Origin: Sipunculus nudus
Taxonomy: Eukaryota; Annelida; Sipuncula; Golfingiida; Sipunculidae
Assembly (NCBI GenBank): GCA_026874595.1
Contig: CM049316.1
Location: 64,399,176-64,463,175, forward strand
Direction of reading: 5' to 3'
DNA: 64,000 nucleotides
Of the stretch, positions 10,662 to 22,089 are shown one piece after another. Made by a program: the position numbers and the translations under genes. How positions within the stretch are numbered: the stretch's first letter is position 1; each line of letters starts with the position of its first letter. The notes below the pieces were generated by a model. It searched no databases. It saw only the letters and a list, made by a program, of their open reading frames with translations, and was not told the origin of the DNA.

Positions 10662-11415
10662 GCAGTGACGTACGTAGGACTTCAGTCCGGACGTGGACTC
10701 GAGTTCACTTTTTAGGGACTCGGACTTGGACTCGAGTTCACTTTTTAGGGACTTGGACATGGACTCGAGTTCACTTTTTAGGGACTCGGACTTGGACTCG
10801 AGTTCACTTTTTAGGGACTCGGACTTGGTCTCGAGTTCACTTTTTAGGGACTCGGACTTGGACTCAAGTGCACTTTTTAGGGACTCGAAATTGGACTCGA
10901 GTTTACTTTTTAGGGACTCGGACTTGGACTCGAGTCCACTTTTTAGGGACTCGGTTTTGGACTCGAGTTCACTTTTTAGGGAATCGGACTTGGACTCGAG
11001 GGTCCTGACCTCTGACTTGTACTTGGACTTGGAGGTTTGACTGAATCCATCTCGAACCAAGTAAAAACCTATCACATATTTGCATACTTTTCATGCATGT
11101 GCAGAACACTACCAGAGTACTAAAAAACTATATATGCATCATGCTTTAAGCTGTGCATAGGGGAGCTAAATATAATCAAACATATATAAGTGAAAAGCAC
11201 ATGCATACTTAAAACGCACGTTTAATACACATGATAATATCAAATTTTCATTGTATATTTCTTTAATATATTAGAGATTTGTATCGGAAGCGGAGTCTGA
11301 CACAGATACAAAGTAACTCGAAATCTGGTCTCAAGTACTCGGACTTGGACTCGGACTCGAGTAGCCTTGACTCGGACTCGTAGTCAGCCAGATGGTGTGG
11401 ACTCGACTACATCAC
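10662..11415 (+). mobile_element. GACTCG-type element, copy 1 (contains 33-bp minisatellite)
   Basis: The element starts with a GTGACGTACGTAGGACTT-like end and finishes with the inverted relative TGGACTCGACTACATCAC. The left half is built from GGACTCGAGTTC-type motifs including a 33-bp array. The middle is AT-rich (about 11040-11300), and the right half again carries stacked 6-base GACTCG/GACTTG motifs. Its left part (TTGGAGGT, CCATCTCGA, CACATA-type blocks) matches the element at 22807-23275. It has no credible coding capacity; probably a non-autonomous DNA element. Confidence 0.55.
10700..10999 (+). repeat. 33-bp minisatellite, nine units
   Basis: Units recur at an exact 33-base spacing, each containing CACTTTTTAGGGACTCGGAC with few substitutions. 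Because 33 is divisible by three, both strands stay open: the plus strand reads as DSSSLFRDSDL repeats (10693-11040) and the minus strand as SLKSELESKSE repeats (10638-11075). The minus-strand product resembles a coiled coil, but this follows from the repeat itself. Confidence 0.9.
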
Positions 11416-13194
11416 GGATCTCAAGTTTTAATGAAGGTTTGCATTTAATTTAGAATAAAACGTGGATAAAATAAAGTCCTACGCACTAACATGCCTTTTT
11501 TTATTTTGTAAAACTTCTTGGAATCTTTGATGACAATAAATAGACTGATGACAAATCAAGAAAAGAAAAAATCCATGCACAGGCCTCTATGTCTATGGTC
11601 AGATTTGCGTTCAGATTGATATAAAATAGGATTTCATTTTTTTGCGAAAGGTTACATATATGAGCTTATTTACCATAACCTATATATTCTCTTTGTGATT
11701 TTCCTCTGATTAACGTCCATAACGAAATTTCAGGCAATGTTACTCGTACTTTAGCAACATCTCGAAATATTTCAACCCAGCTTTATCGTTTCTTTGTTTT
11801 TACATTAACATTTATGAGGCAGAGAAAACCCCGGCACCTGTTAACATGAAATTTTTCGTCCGATGCTTAAACGATGTATTGTGTCTGAAAAGTGTCTGAG
11901 GGCATCCTAGAGAGCCCCCCTCCTCCCCCCCCCCCCCTCCCGTGTTTATGCCTATGTTTATAGAATTACCAATTTTCTCTCTATGGCATAAAACGTATTA
12001 TATAACATAAATTATTGGTTTTAAATAGAAAAAAAAATTAAAATTGGGAAATACAATTTTGTCTGAGTGAGGCATTAATTTTCATGTTGACATATAATTA
12101 TTCATGTAAGCACAAATGATTATTCATTTTCATCCCCAGAAAAAAAATCAAAACCTTATTTATATGAGTATAGGAAATAAAAATCCGGTAAAAGACATTA
12201 CAGAGATGATATTTTCGATCATTTTTTAAATGTTAAAAAGCGAAAAAAGCGGCATTGGTAGCTCAGAGCTGCCTTTTTTACGACTTTTAAGTTTTGTTGT
12301 TCCCTGCTTCCAAGAAACGGGGGACAATGATTTGCTTATTTTTTTTCTGTCTATCTGTCCATCTGTCTGTCTGTCCGTCCGTCCGTCATGACTTCGTTCT
12401 CGTGCGATGACTTTCCTTATATTATCCGATTTCATTCAAATTTGGGTCAGTTATTGCTCTCATGCATACCTTGGATACAATTGGTTAGGGAGTGTATGTC
12501 TGAAAATTTATTATCACCAGCTCCAAAACAAACAAAAGATTCCTCCCTCTGTTCAAAATTCACAACAAAAATTATGACGTGGAGATATTTTCAGGGGAGA
12601 ATGAGGACTAAAACACGGCCACTATAACATATGGAGACATCTTCAGGGGAAAATAAAACATAAAATATTAGTTCACGGGAGGCTAAAATAAAAAGAGGAG
12701 GAAGCGGAGGACATAAATTCCACGAATGTGCTTGTTGTGATTGAATTGTATATAAAACATTTGCAAATCTTTTACAAAATGTATATACGCATGTGTTATC
12801 TAAGTACAGGCACCGATGTACCGCTCTTTCATAGAAAAAGCCATAAATCAATGACCTGCATTGGCCTTATTCGATATACTCATAGGTTCCGCCCGCTATA
12901 TCTGTGATATACTCGTCAGTCGTTGATATATGGTATGCTTATGTGTGCTGAATCTGGTCCTTGAGCTATGGTTTAATACCCTAGGGCAAATAAGACTTTG
13001 CTAATGTAACTGGTTATGTGTATACTTCTCATTTGCACGAACTCTGGCCACAGAGGACGGGTTTGGAAGCTTCTGTTTAAACGTGCTTTACATGAGCGGA
13101 GCACCAGTCTACACGTGAACCGTTTGCAGGCCACTTTCTTTAATAGGTCGATGCGCAGTGTGTGTTTGCAGGTTGGCTTGAGTCCAATTCATTA
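11416..13194. other. Intergenic DNA upstream of DHRS11-like copy B
   Basis: Contains a C-tract at about 11925-11940 and a stretch of CTGT/CCGT tetranucleotide repeats at about 12346-12390, followed by ATGACTTCGTTCTCGTG, a layout common at edges of molluscan interspersed repeats. The last 170 bases before 13195 probably hold the 5' UTR and promoter of the complete DHRS11-like gene; a TTTGCAG at about 13165-13171 could be an acceptor of a 5' non-coding exon. No TATA box can be assigned with confidence. Confidence 0.4.
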
Positions 13195-13341
13195 ATGATG
13201 GAGCGCTGGGTCGGTCGCGTCGCCCTGGTAACCGGAGCGTCCTCCGGTATCGGTGCTGCTGTTACTGAGAGGCTGGTGAAGCATGGTATGAAGGTGGTTG
13301 GCTGTGCCAGGAATGTCGACAGAATAAAGGTACGATTGAGG

Positions 13342-13384
<43 letters not shown>

Positions 13385-16300
13385 AAAACTCCTCCAAGTG
13401 GGACACTCAAAGGACTGGAGGATTTTGTCCCTATTAGTGAGTTGTCCTGATTAGAGTTGTTGTGTTAACACTGTTATTTAAATTAAATGTACGTTTAATT
13501 TGAAACTTATAATTTATATTTAAGGTCTTCTGAAAAGATTTAATAAATATGTTTGTAATATATAATGATATATATATATATATAAGAATAGGAATCTTGA
13601 GCTCCGGTTGTTGTGATCTATGAATGACTATCCGAAAGTTCACTTTATATAGGCTCCATATACAAATGAACCTTCATTTTAATGTGGCACTTAAATAAAA
13701 GGAACCCTAGCCAGTGTTTACACAAGACCTTGACAAAGAGTGAAATCACTCCCGGGTTGTTGTGTATTCCGACTGAATCATGGGTGTTGTAACCTACAGT
13801 CTGGGCCTTTGGCCTTCATGCTAAACCAACCGACAAGTAACTTTTTGCATGCACAGGAACTGCTACTAATCTTGTTTGTAATGTAAGGAAATGTGTATGT
13901 ATACTGAGGGCACACAGGTGATCAGACATGCGCTACAACTTTACGTGTCACTGCACATTTTTTTTGTTGTCAACATTCATACAGCACACAGAATTTATGT
14001 CGATACGTACACACGTGTCCATATTATGTGTGCAGACGTTAGTAGGTATATATTATGCGAATTTAGTTTATGAAAGAGAATAAAGTGCAAGGTATTATCA
14101 GTGTTAAGGTACACACATGTACGTAAGTGCAAAAATGCTTGTGTTCTGACTGTTTATTAATTTTTTATATTTTGTGTATATGAGAAGAAATTATGAAAGG
14201 CAGAGCTCTGTTTTCATATCCTCATGAATTTGACATAAGGCAAGGAAAACTCAACTCTAATTTCGGTAAGAATCCGAAAAGAAATGCGAGTCCTGTAAGA
14301 TTGGTCTCCTTTGGCGGATGTACGTGCTCTACTGAGTCTGCTCTAATTGAAATATTAAGCCCTTTTATTATACATTTATTTTCCATTAACATATAAGCGT
14401 TAAATTTGTTAAGGATCAAGCGGACAAACTGACAGGGGAGAAGGGACAGTTGTTTCCTGTAAAATGTGACGTCACCAATGAGAACGAGGTGCTGGCCATG
14501 TTTGACGAGATCCGGAATCAACATGGCGGCGTGGACGTGTGTGTCAACAGTGCTGGGGTGGCTCATGTGGCGCCACTTGTGTCGGGTGAAACCAAAGACT
14601 GGGCCAATATGTTGAATGTTAGTATACACTTTCACTTCTCATTATAACATATCCATCTGGTGTAAAACTAAATGGAATTTCATTTTAATTAAAATTCTTC
14701 AAAATTTTTAAAAATTGTCAGAAGTAATAATAATCCTACAGATAAGAAAACACTGGCATGACAATGTGAATTAATAAATATTAATGGTAAGAGTCGGTTG
14801 GAAAATCAGATTCGATGATTTAAAGCTGAAAACGAGTGATGACCTTTTCTTAAAATCAGTTACTTTATGAACCATTTATATTACCGTCAAAATGTTGAAC
14901 AAAACAAAATATATAATCGAGTAAATTCAGTCCGATGAAAGGTCAAGGTTATGACCAGGTTGTTGATTATTATTCGTTGCACAAGGATAAGTTATAACGC
15001 TGCATGCTGTTTTGTGCCCCGTCTTTTTTATGTCCCTGATAAAAGATGGACTATTTTATCGGGATAATATGACATCTTTAATTTTTATTGATTATGTAAT
15101 CGACCAAGAATCGATTAATTGTCATACCACTAATGAATATTTATATGAGTTACAAGCTATACTAAATATATATAAATTTAACCAATGATGACAAAATTTA
15201 AACTGAAAAATATGTTTCATCTGAAAAAGCTACTCGTAAAAGATAAGTCTTAAGCTAAAAGTTAAATGTAATAAAAGAAGAACAGTTTCTTCCAAATTTT
15301 CGATGAAAGTTTGTTCCATTTTCTCAGTCCATTTTTCTTGTTAAAAAATCACAAGATAATATTCTTAGCCCGTATCCGCACTTGGGTCGCATCTAAATCG
15401 GTTCATGTTAAACTGGTTTATTTTGGTCTCGAAGTAGAACGCTGAATCTAACATTGCAGCTCCCTGAATCGGTTTATTCAAGTAAAAGTGAGTTTGCTGA
15501 CCGAACTTGCTTGTTAAACAGGTGTACTCTACTGCCAAAAGTTGTATTTCATATGGTAGAAAAACATTCTTCGAGACTCAAGTAAAGCGGTTTAGTGTAA
15601 TCCAATTCAGATGTGAACCAAGCCCGGATATACGGCCTAAATTTTGAGTGAACAAAATGTCCTTCGCGACAGGTTTCTTTATTCTACTTGGATTGTAGTA
15701 CCACACATTATTTCTAATATAAATAAGAATTAGTTCATTCATTGCAGGGTTCAGAAATCACTGTAGTTTCCACAAATGACTCATGATAATTCAGAAGTGA
15801 CCATATCCAGACGTGAACTGATGAGAGTGAGTTTTTCATGTTAAATAATAAAATCTTAATATTTTATTGGCCAAATAATTTCCCTTTTTTAGGTAGATAA
15901 AAGCATGTTAGAGGAGAAACAAAGACTAAATGAAACATTGTCTTGTAGTTTAAAATTAGTTTACTAAAATAGGGTACCTTTTGAGAATTTAGAATTTTTC
16001 ATAATATTAAAATATCAAGTGACGGTCAATGAAAAGGTCAAAATTATATGTAACTTCCGAAATAAACACTGTACTATAGGTTTAAAATAATGAATACTTT
16101 ATGAAGTGTATTGAGATATCAAAACAACTTTTTAATTGAATTTTTGAGGAAGGGGTCTCTGCCATTTATTCTACCTTAAGTAAATACGAATCAGAAACTC
16201 AAAAGAAAACGTCAAATAAGCGGTCAGCATGTTTTCTCTTTAATTTCTTTTCCACCTTTCTCTTCTACATTCGTTTCAGGTAAATGTTCTCGGACTGGCT

Positions 16301-16439
16301 GTGTGCACCAGAGAGGCGGTCAAGTCTATGAAAGAATGGGGCGTTAATGACGGTCACGTGATACAAATCAACAGGCAAGTTCAATCTTCTAAACCGGTGT
16401 TATCATTCAGATGGAATCATCATCAAGATATTGTAGCTT

Positions 16440-16475
<36 letters not shown>

Positions 16476-16524
16476 AGGGAAGTATATAGTATATATAGTA
16501 TTCTGATTTTTACTGTAGACCTCT

Positions 16525-16570
<46 letters not shown>

Positions 16571-17606
16571 TTATACACTTTATATACATATATATATAAA
16601 TATATATAAATGGAAGCACATACACATACAGCCACATCCAGTAGTCTTGGAAGTAATTGCATACGGTAAACTTTATAGTAGCCCTAAATAAACATTCTCA
16701 TCATCTTCACTATCAATCACAGCATAGCCGGTAAGCAGCTGGGAGCCCATTTCATTCCCTTCTACTCAGCCACCAAGAGGGCGGTGTCGGCCATGGCGGA
16801 GGGACTGAGAAACGAACTCGTAGTGATGAACTCCCGCATAAGAGTCAGCGTAAGTTGTAAAAATTCCCCTTTGGCCAAAATGTGCATGACACCCATAGCA
16901 ATTCAAAAAATGAATAATAAAAATTGGGCAATTTGTTAAACAGTTTAGAGCGAAGCGATGGGTGACGCCATCTGCTGATGTTACTGTAGACCACTGAATA
17001 ACTGTCTAGAAATATAAACATAAAATACCTTCTTCTTGAATTTTAATAGCAGGAAAGATATAAAAAAAAGCCTAACACGTATTAGAGAGGTGGTTATATG
17101 CAGAAATGGAAAAGTAACTAGTGGCAAAATGCCTTGCACAACTGTGATTCACCTGACGTTCCACCAGATATCCTTGTTGAATGTCGTTGGCTGTTTTTGC
17201 GCCCCCAATGTTATAAACACATGATTACAAACAAAACTAATAGACTGTGTAAGGTGTTATTGATGTTTTCTGGTCTATTTTTTAAAGGCTCGAGTGATAA
17301 TGGACGTCAGTTATCGCAGGTTTTCCCTTTAAGTTTTTTTTCTTGTTTCAGTCAGATTTAACGTACATCATTATTGGATATTAATTGTACTTATATTTTA
17401 TGTTTTTCAAAATGCAGTCAGGGTAGCATATACTCTGGACTAGTTTATGTGGATATAAATTCCATCTGTTGTTACATAAAAGTAATTTAATGAGTATATA
17501 ACTATTAAAATAAGGATATTTTGCATTTGTATAATGTATATGACGTGTATCTTATTCCCCGTCTTTTCGTATGTGCCCGTTTTGGCGAAAAAATACATAA
17601 AAATGC

Positions 17607-17662
<56 letters not shown>

Positions 17663-19072
17663 CAAATCAGCCCGGGTCGGGTGGAGACAGAGTTTGCTTA
17701 TAGAGCGAGGGGACCAGAGGAAGGCAAGAAGATCTACAGCAGTTTTAAGGTGACATGTACACATTTTATTTATTCTTGGTACAGACTCCCCCCCCCCCCC
17801 CCCCGCCCCACCCCCACCCCCCTTAGGTTTATACATCGTTTTCTACCTAGCTGTGAGGGTCGCCCCCGCCCCGCCTTAAGTTTAAACATCGTTTTCTACC
17901 TAACTGTAAGAGTGCCCCCGCCCCGCCTTAAGTTTATGAATCGTTTTCTACCTAGCTGTGAGGGTCGCCAAAAATCTCCCCCCCCCCCCCTTAAGTTTAT
18001 ACATCGTTTTCCACCTAGCTGTGAGGGTCGCCAAACAACTCGCCCCCCCCCCCCCCCGCCTTAAAAAAACACGCCAAAGATTTCAAAAGGGTGTGCAGCG
18101 GGCCCTCGAGGTTATAATAACTCGTTATAACTGTTTATAATAAATAGATCATATAATAAACAAATAAGTAAATATCGTTGTCTTAATCATACAATGTAAA
18201 GGCGTAAGTTATATATCGTTTATACCTGCCGGTTGGGACCCCCGTTTATGACGCAACTTATAATGAAATAGGGAAACAGCTGAAGCACTGCATAATTTTT
18301 TTTCGTTATCAGTTATTGAATGATTATATTTGGCTTGTATTGATATCCTTTCGTCCTGTTTGTTCGTTTGAGAAAAATATGTAAATGTCCCGATTAATCA
18401 ACAATTAATAATTCCACTTGAATTATAAGAAAATTATCGATCGGATCCCTTTTCAGCCACTGGAAGCCAAGGACATTGCAGATTCCGTGGAGTACGTGTT
18501 AACTGCGCCCCCGCATGTTCAGGTAGGACTGAGGGCAATTTATATCAATCAAGTATCGGGTGCCCATTGCGCCGATAATGATGTATGAAAAATATTCGTG
18601 CAATTTATCGAACACGGTTACAGTTCGATTTCTGATAATAATTGTTAGTCATCATATTCATTTATGACAGTATGTCGTAATTTGTTTGTGTATCCCTTTT
18701 TGCCTCTGATCGCTCTCGGTGCAAGTTTAATTCTGCTGTTTACAGGCATTCAGAAACGGATCTTGACATTTACTGCGATATTTCCAAGACAGAACACTAT
18801 ATTTCATGTATATCTATGCCAAATAAAAGAATATGTATCATTAAACAAATCTGTTTATGTTCATTGTTCATGAGTACATTTTAATAAAGGTACATAAACC
18901 GTTATTCTATTCCATGAAATCATTTAAGCTAAATGAAGCGACCAGTATTTTTATATGTATTTTTGTTTATGCTTGATATAAATATGTTCATTCTTTATCT
19001 TAATCACCTTACTTCTCATTTAATCAACAGGTGCACGACGTTATAGTGCTTCCGACAGAACAACCACTATAA
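13195..19072 (+). CDS. DHRS11: DHRS11-like NADP-dependent short-chain dehydrogenase/reductase, complete copy B
   Basis: Seven exons: 13195-13329, 14414-14617, 16280-16374, 16723-16849, 17663-17749, 18457-18522 and 19031-19072 (TAA), joining in frame to 251 aa (human DHRS11 is 260). Residues 11-20 hold the Rossmann glycine motif (TGASSGIG). CDV at 63-65 and NSAG at 90-93 follow (NNAG in most relatives). The catalytic Asn is about residue 113, with Ser 145, Tyr 159 and Lys 163 (YSATK). SPGRVET at the start of exon 5 is the PG motif, and the protein ends LPTEQPL, matching the family C-terminus. It is a cytosolic reductase class; vertebrate DHRS11 reduces 17-keto and 3-keto steroids and other carbonyls, but the substrate here is unknown. 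The start is the first of two adjacent ATGs, followed by ERW as in relatives. Intron 3 is GC-AG and splits the catalytic Ser codon; the others are GT-AG. The reading frame is intact. Confidence 0.93.
13341..13450. repeat. (CA)n(TA)n microsatellite and short transposon-like end in intron 1
   Basis: A (CA)n run passes into (TA)n to about 13380. It is followed by an AAGTGGGACACTCAAAGGAC-type sequence with a GTCC-CTATTAGTGAG-TGTCC layout, which resembles ends of small DNA elements seen in many invertebrates. No partner terminus was identified. Confidence 0.6.
13451..14413. other. Remainder of intron 1 of DHRS11-like copy B
   Basis: AT-rich, with a short (TA)n near 13568-13584. The frame 13891-14073 and the first half of 14193-14396 show no recognisable protein features. 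Nothing else is seen. Confidence 0.4.
17612..17659. repeat. (AT)n microsatellite abutting the exon 5 acceptor of copy B
   Basis: About 24 AT units are followed directly by TCAG and exon 5. The acceptor therefore lacks a normal pyrimidine tract, as in copy A. Confidence 0.9.
17790..18062 (+). repeat. C-rich minisatellite of about 52-62 bp in intron 5, four units
   Basis: Four units, starting near 17827, 17880, 17932 and 17994, each hold a TTTA-CATCGTTTTCTACCTAGC core followed by a GAGGGTCGCC segment and a C-tract. Copy A has a single unit at about 3594-3640. The long plus-strand frame 17534-18064 that runs through exon 5 and these units is a by-product of the repeat. Confidence 0.8.
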
Positions 19073-19862
19073 CATAAGTTGTGGAAGGCGAAGTAACTGA
19101 AAACAAATAAGATATATATTCTTTCAAAAATTTACTTTGTGAACATATCGACAAAACTCGTCACCAGTTGACTCTTTTGTTATTATTAACATATATTAAT
19201 TTCGATTAGGATCGTTGATAAACTAAGCCTTGCAATAACTGAAATTTAAAAAATGAATTGTGAAACATAGAGAAGAAAATTGTATATAAAGTGTTGAAGA
19301 TCTTCTTCCGATTGTTCGTTGTCTATGAACGAGAAAAAGAACGAAAATGTGAACTCGGGGTTCGAGCTGATCACGCTGACTCCAGAAAGACGAGACCCGC
19401 ATCAGCCTCTTCACCAATGACGAAAGCTCTGACAAGTTAAGATTCCACTTATTGGCCTCCACATACTGTATGGAGAGAATGAAGCGAAGTATTTGAATGT
19501 ACATGTATAATTGAAACGAAAAGGTATCCAAGACGCCATTCCAGGTTAGCTCCAGACCATTCGATACCGATGTTAAGAAGAGAAGTTGGACAAACCAGCA
19601 AAGCAGCAGTACCACGCCAACTCAGCGACGACCGCTTGATCACCCCGGCAACCAGCATGCAGATAGTTTGGCGCTTGTCAACGACTTTTACAACGAATGA
19701 CGACAGAGCAATCTTTTTCTTCACTACCTGGTTATCTTTGAACGCGTTAACACTTATCAATTAGGTTACGAATGTTGTCGCCTATACCTTCGTCCCCAGT
19801 GGTCGAGACGATATCTTACTGTGAGGCATTGTATACATTTTTGACGCAGGGCAGAGGGTAGC

Positions 19863-20432
19863 CCATAAGAATGAACTCCTCAATTGCTTTTTTTTCAGTG
19901 ACTGACGCATTGTGGAGTCCATAGATTGCACCTGCAGTTAACTGTGATTATAACACTCCATACACAACTGTAAGATTTAACATATATCCATTGATTATTG
20001 TTCAGTACATCTATGTTTATTGTATATTTGACCACTAGAAAACATTACTGTTCTCTTCTCAGCCCTATTTTGCACCAAGGAAGTTAAAATATGAACATAA
20101 TTGTACATAGGCCTAAAGCCTTATACAGGACTGCCACCAAATGCAAGATGTCTACCGGGGCTGTTAATGCTTCAATTCTCTCTGGACAAACACTATCAGT
20201 TGTTAAAGTTACAGGTGCTTCATGCTTTCCAGAATGGTTATTTTTTATTACAGGCCTTTCGACATACAACATTATGTGAACATTGGTTTGCTAAAACCAC
20301 AGGAAATATTTTTATTCAATTTCCTTTCTAAGAGTAACAGATCGTATCGTGCTATAACCTCAGTTAGCCCTTTGGTGGGCCGGCGACGCAACAGAAACCT
20401 GAAACCTGTTGCGTCGACGTCGGCGGCTAGGT
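19863..20432. mobile_element. 570-base insertion flanked by a 10-base duplication, absent from copy A
   Basis: AGAGGGTAGC occurs at 19853-19862 and again at 20433-20442, while copy A has one such site (near 5435), so this is a filled site with an empty paralogous counterpart. Near the right end an 11-base perfect inverted repeat (20384-20394 and 20406-20416) forms a hairpin with an 11-base loop, followed by CTAG at 20427-20430. The hairpin plus CTAG recalls Helitron 3' ends, but Helitrons leave no target duplication. A 9-10 base duplication suits Mutator-like elements, though no long terminal inverted repeats are visible. Several overlapping frames of 60-76 codons are present without recognisable motifs. 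Confidence 0.65.
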
Positions 20433-20585
20433 AGAGGGTAGCGGCAGCCTGCCACCAATGCAAACGTCGATTTTAATGACCTGAAGACGTTGAGGTGGCA
20501 GTACAAGCTATGATGTTCGGATCATTTCTAGTATAAGTAGATAATCACGCCGTTTCAAAAGGTACCGTTTTTCATTTTTATCTGC

Positions 20586-20650
20586 TTTTTTTTTTCATTT
20601 TCAACAGATGTTATAGAAAGAAAATTTGGGATATTCTATAAGTGGAAGAT

Positions 20651-20693
<43 letters not shown>

Positions 20694-22079
20694 GTTGTTT
20701 TTAATATTGTTTAAAGCACAAAATGGCGGTGTATTAGTGAATTACTGCATAACTATGATTATGGTCTACTTGACTCAAGGCCTTGAGATGTCTGGCTCAA
20801 ATCAGCCATTAGCCCGGATTGGATGCTCCTGTGCTAACTAATTAATAAATGTTATTTTGGCTACCAAGAGTGTAAGCCAGCCATGCTCATTCACCCTGTA
20901 AATATTCTATGATCAGTTTACACAGCTTAATGCCGTGAGGTATTTATTTATTTAAACATTTTATGTATATACAGGGTGCAAGGTGCAAAGAGTCGGAGAA
21001 TCCACAAAGACTATATAATTATATATTACGATATATACCATTGTATATTATTACGTATTATGTTTTGTTAGGTCAAGCATCGATAATATTTCATAGACTA
21101 ATTTAATTATATTCAATAATTCAAAAAAATTAAAATATAAAAATTATAAAATGATAATTATAATAATTAGTAGTAGTAGCAGTAGTAGTAGTTTTAGTAT
21201 TAGTATAAGTGTCATTATTACTTCCATAACTACTTCTAAAATTACGTCTATTTCTTATTTATTTGGTCTTACAAAATATAAACACACATAATTATATTGA
21301 TAAGATGCACAGTATTTGTCGCAATCATTATATGGTTAAAAGTAATCCCTGAACTAAGCCTTTTCAAACATGAAACGTACAAGGTGAACTACAGCAGTAT
21401 CACCGGACTTTGACATAGCGACACATCAAACCCAGTTGTGACACTGAAACTTACAAAACACTTGTTTATTTCAGGTGCCTCGACACACCTGTATGCACTT
21501 ATATACAAACAAGGTCAAGGTTTTCCGGTGAACACAAATGAATGTGCTAGACTCCAAGGATATCTTATAAAATCAGGGTTTAATCATTATTTTAGAGCGG
21601 CAAGTCATATCGTAGAACCAAAATCATTTGTATTGAACCATGTATACGTACACGTACATAGGTTAATCAAACAATATATAAAATTAACGAACTCAGACCT
21701 GAGATTAGTTTGACACGTTTATGGTCTCAATTATGGTCGTGTAATATAAAAAAAGGTGTCGGTGGTACGTTACATGTTTATATACTTGACTTTGTCCGCA
21801 AACTATATATTAGCGCCACGCATACATATAATGTGTGGCTAAAGTCGAATGACCTTAAACAAAGGTCATGTGAAGTGAAATTGACATCGCTGGGTCAGCA
21901 TTCACGAGCTGACTGATCAACACCAGCTGTGACACTGAAACTTACAAGATCCTGTCAGATTTCGCCTTTCTGCACCTGTATGTAGTCAGTACAGGGGACC
22001 ATGTCTGTGGGCTTATTCATAGAATTTATATTTACTATACACTCAATAGGAGGATAGAACAAATTGCAGATTTAAAGAA
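20586..22079. other. Intergenic DNA with a (TA)n tract, (GTA)n tract and a dispersed direct repeat
   Basis: A (TA)n run lies at about 20653-20690 and GTA/TAG trinucleotides at about 21170-21192. A roughly 70-base direct repeat around GTGACACTGAAACTTACAA begins near 21422 and again near 21917, about 495 bases apart, both copies continuing to a CACCTGTATG motif. The two copies could be ends of one element. Frames 21438-21713 and 21710-21916 are between them and show no recognisable domain. Confidence 0.5.
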
Positions 22080-22089
22080 ACCAGTATAT

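Larger units (their letters stand above)
14940..20585 (+). repeat. Segmental duplication, copy B (partner 860-5593)
   Basis: Direct-orientation paralogue of copy A, covering most of intron 2, exons 3-7 and the 3' flank. Main differences are a 580-base addition at 19863-20442, extra units of a minisatellite after exon 5, and differing microsatellites. Exons 1-2 (13195-14617) lie outside the duplicated block. Confidence 0.85.

Noticed and set aside
10690-11000. CRISPR-like regular repeats
   Set aside because: Units are contiguous without unique spacers, and the DNA is of animal nuclear type.
10638-11075. 145-codon coiled-coil-like protein on the minus strand
   Set aside because: Produced by a 33-bp minisatellite; the opposite strand is equally open.
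14222-14635. 137-codon minus-strand ORF opposite DHRS11 exon 2
   Set aside because: Shadow of the real exon on the plus strand.
17534-18064. 176-codon frame covering DHRS11 exon 5 and a proline-rich extension
   Set aside because: Only the exon 5 part (17663-17749) is coding by comparison with the family. The flanks are the (AT)n tract and the C-rich minisatellite, which read as IY and P runs.
19863-20432. Helitron call for the insertion in DHRS11 copy B
   Set aside because: A hairpin and CTAG are present, but a 10-base target duplication and the lack of A/T insertion context do not fit Helitrons. Left unclassified.
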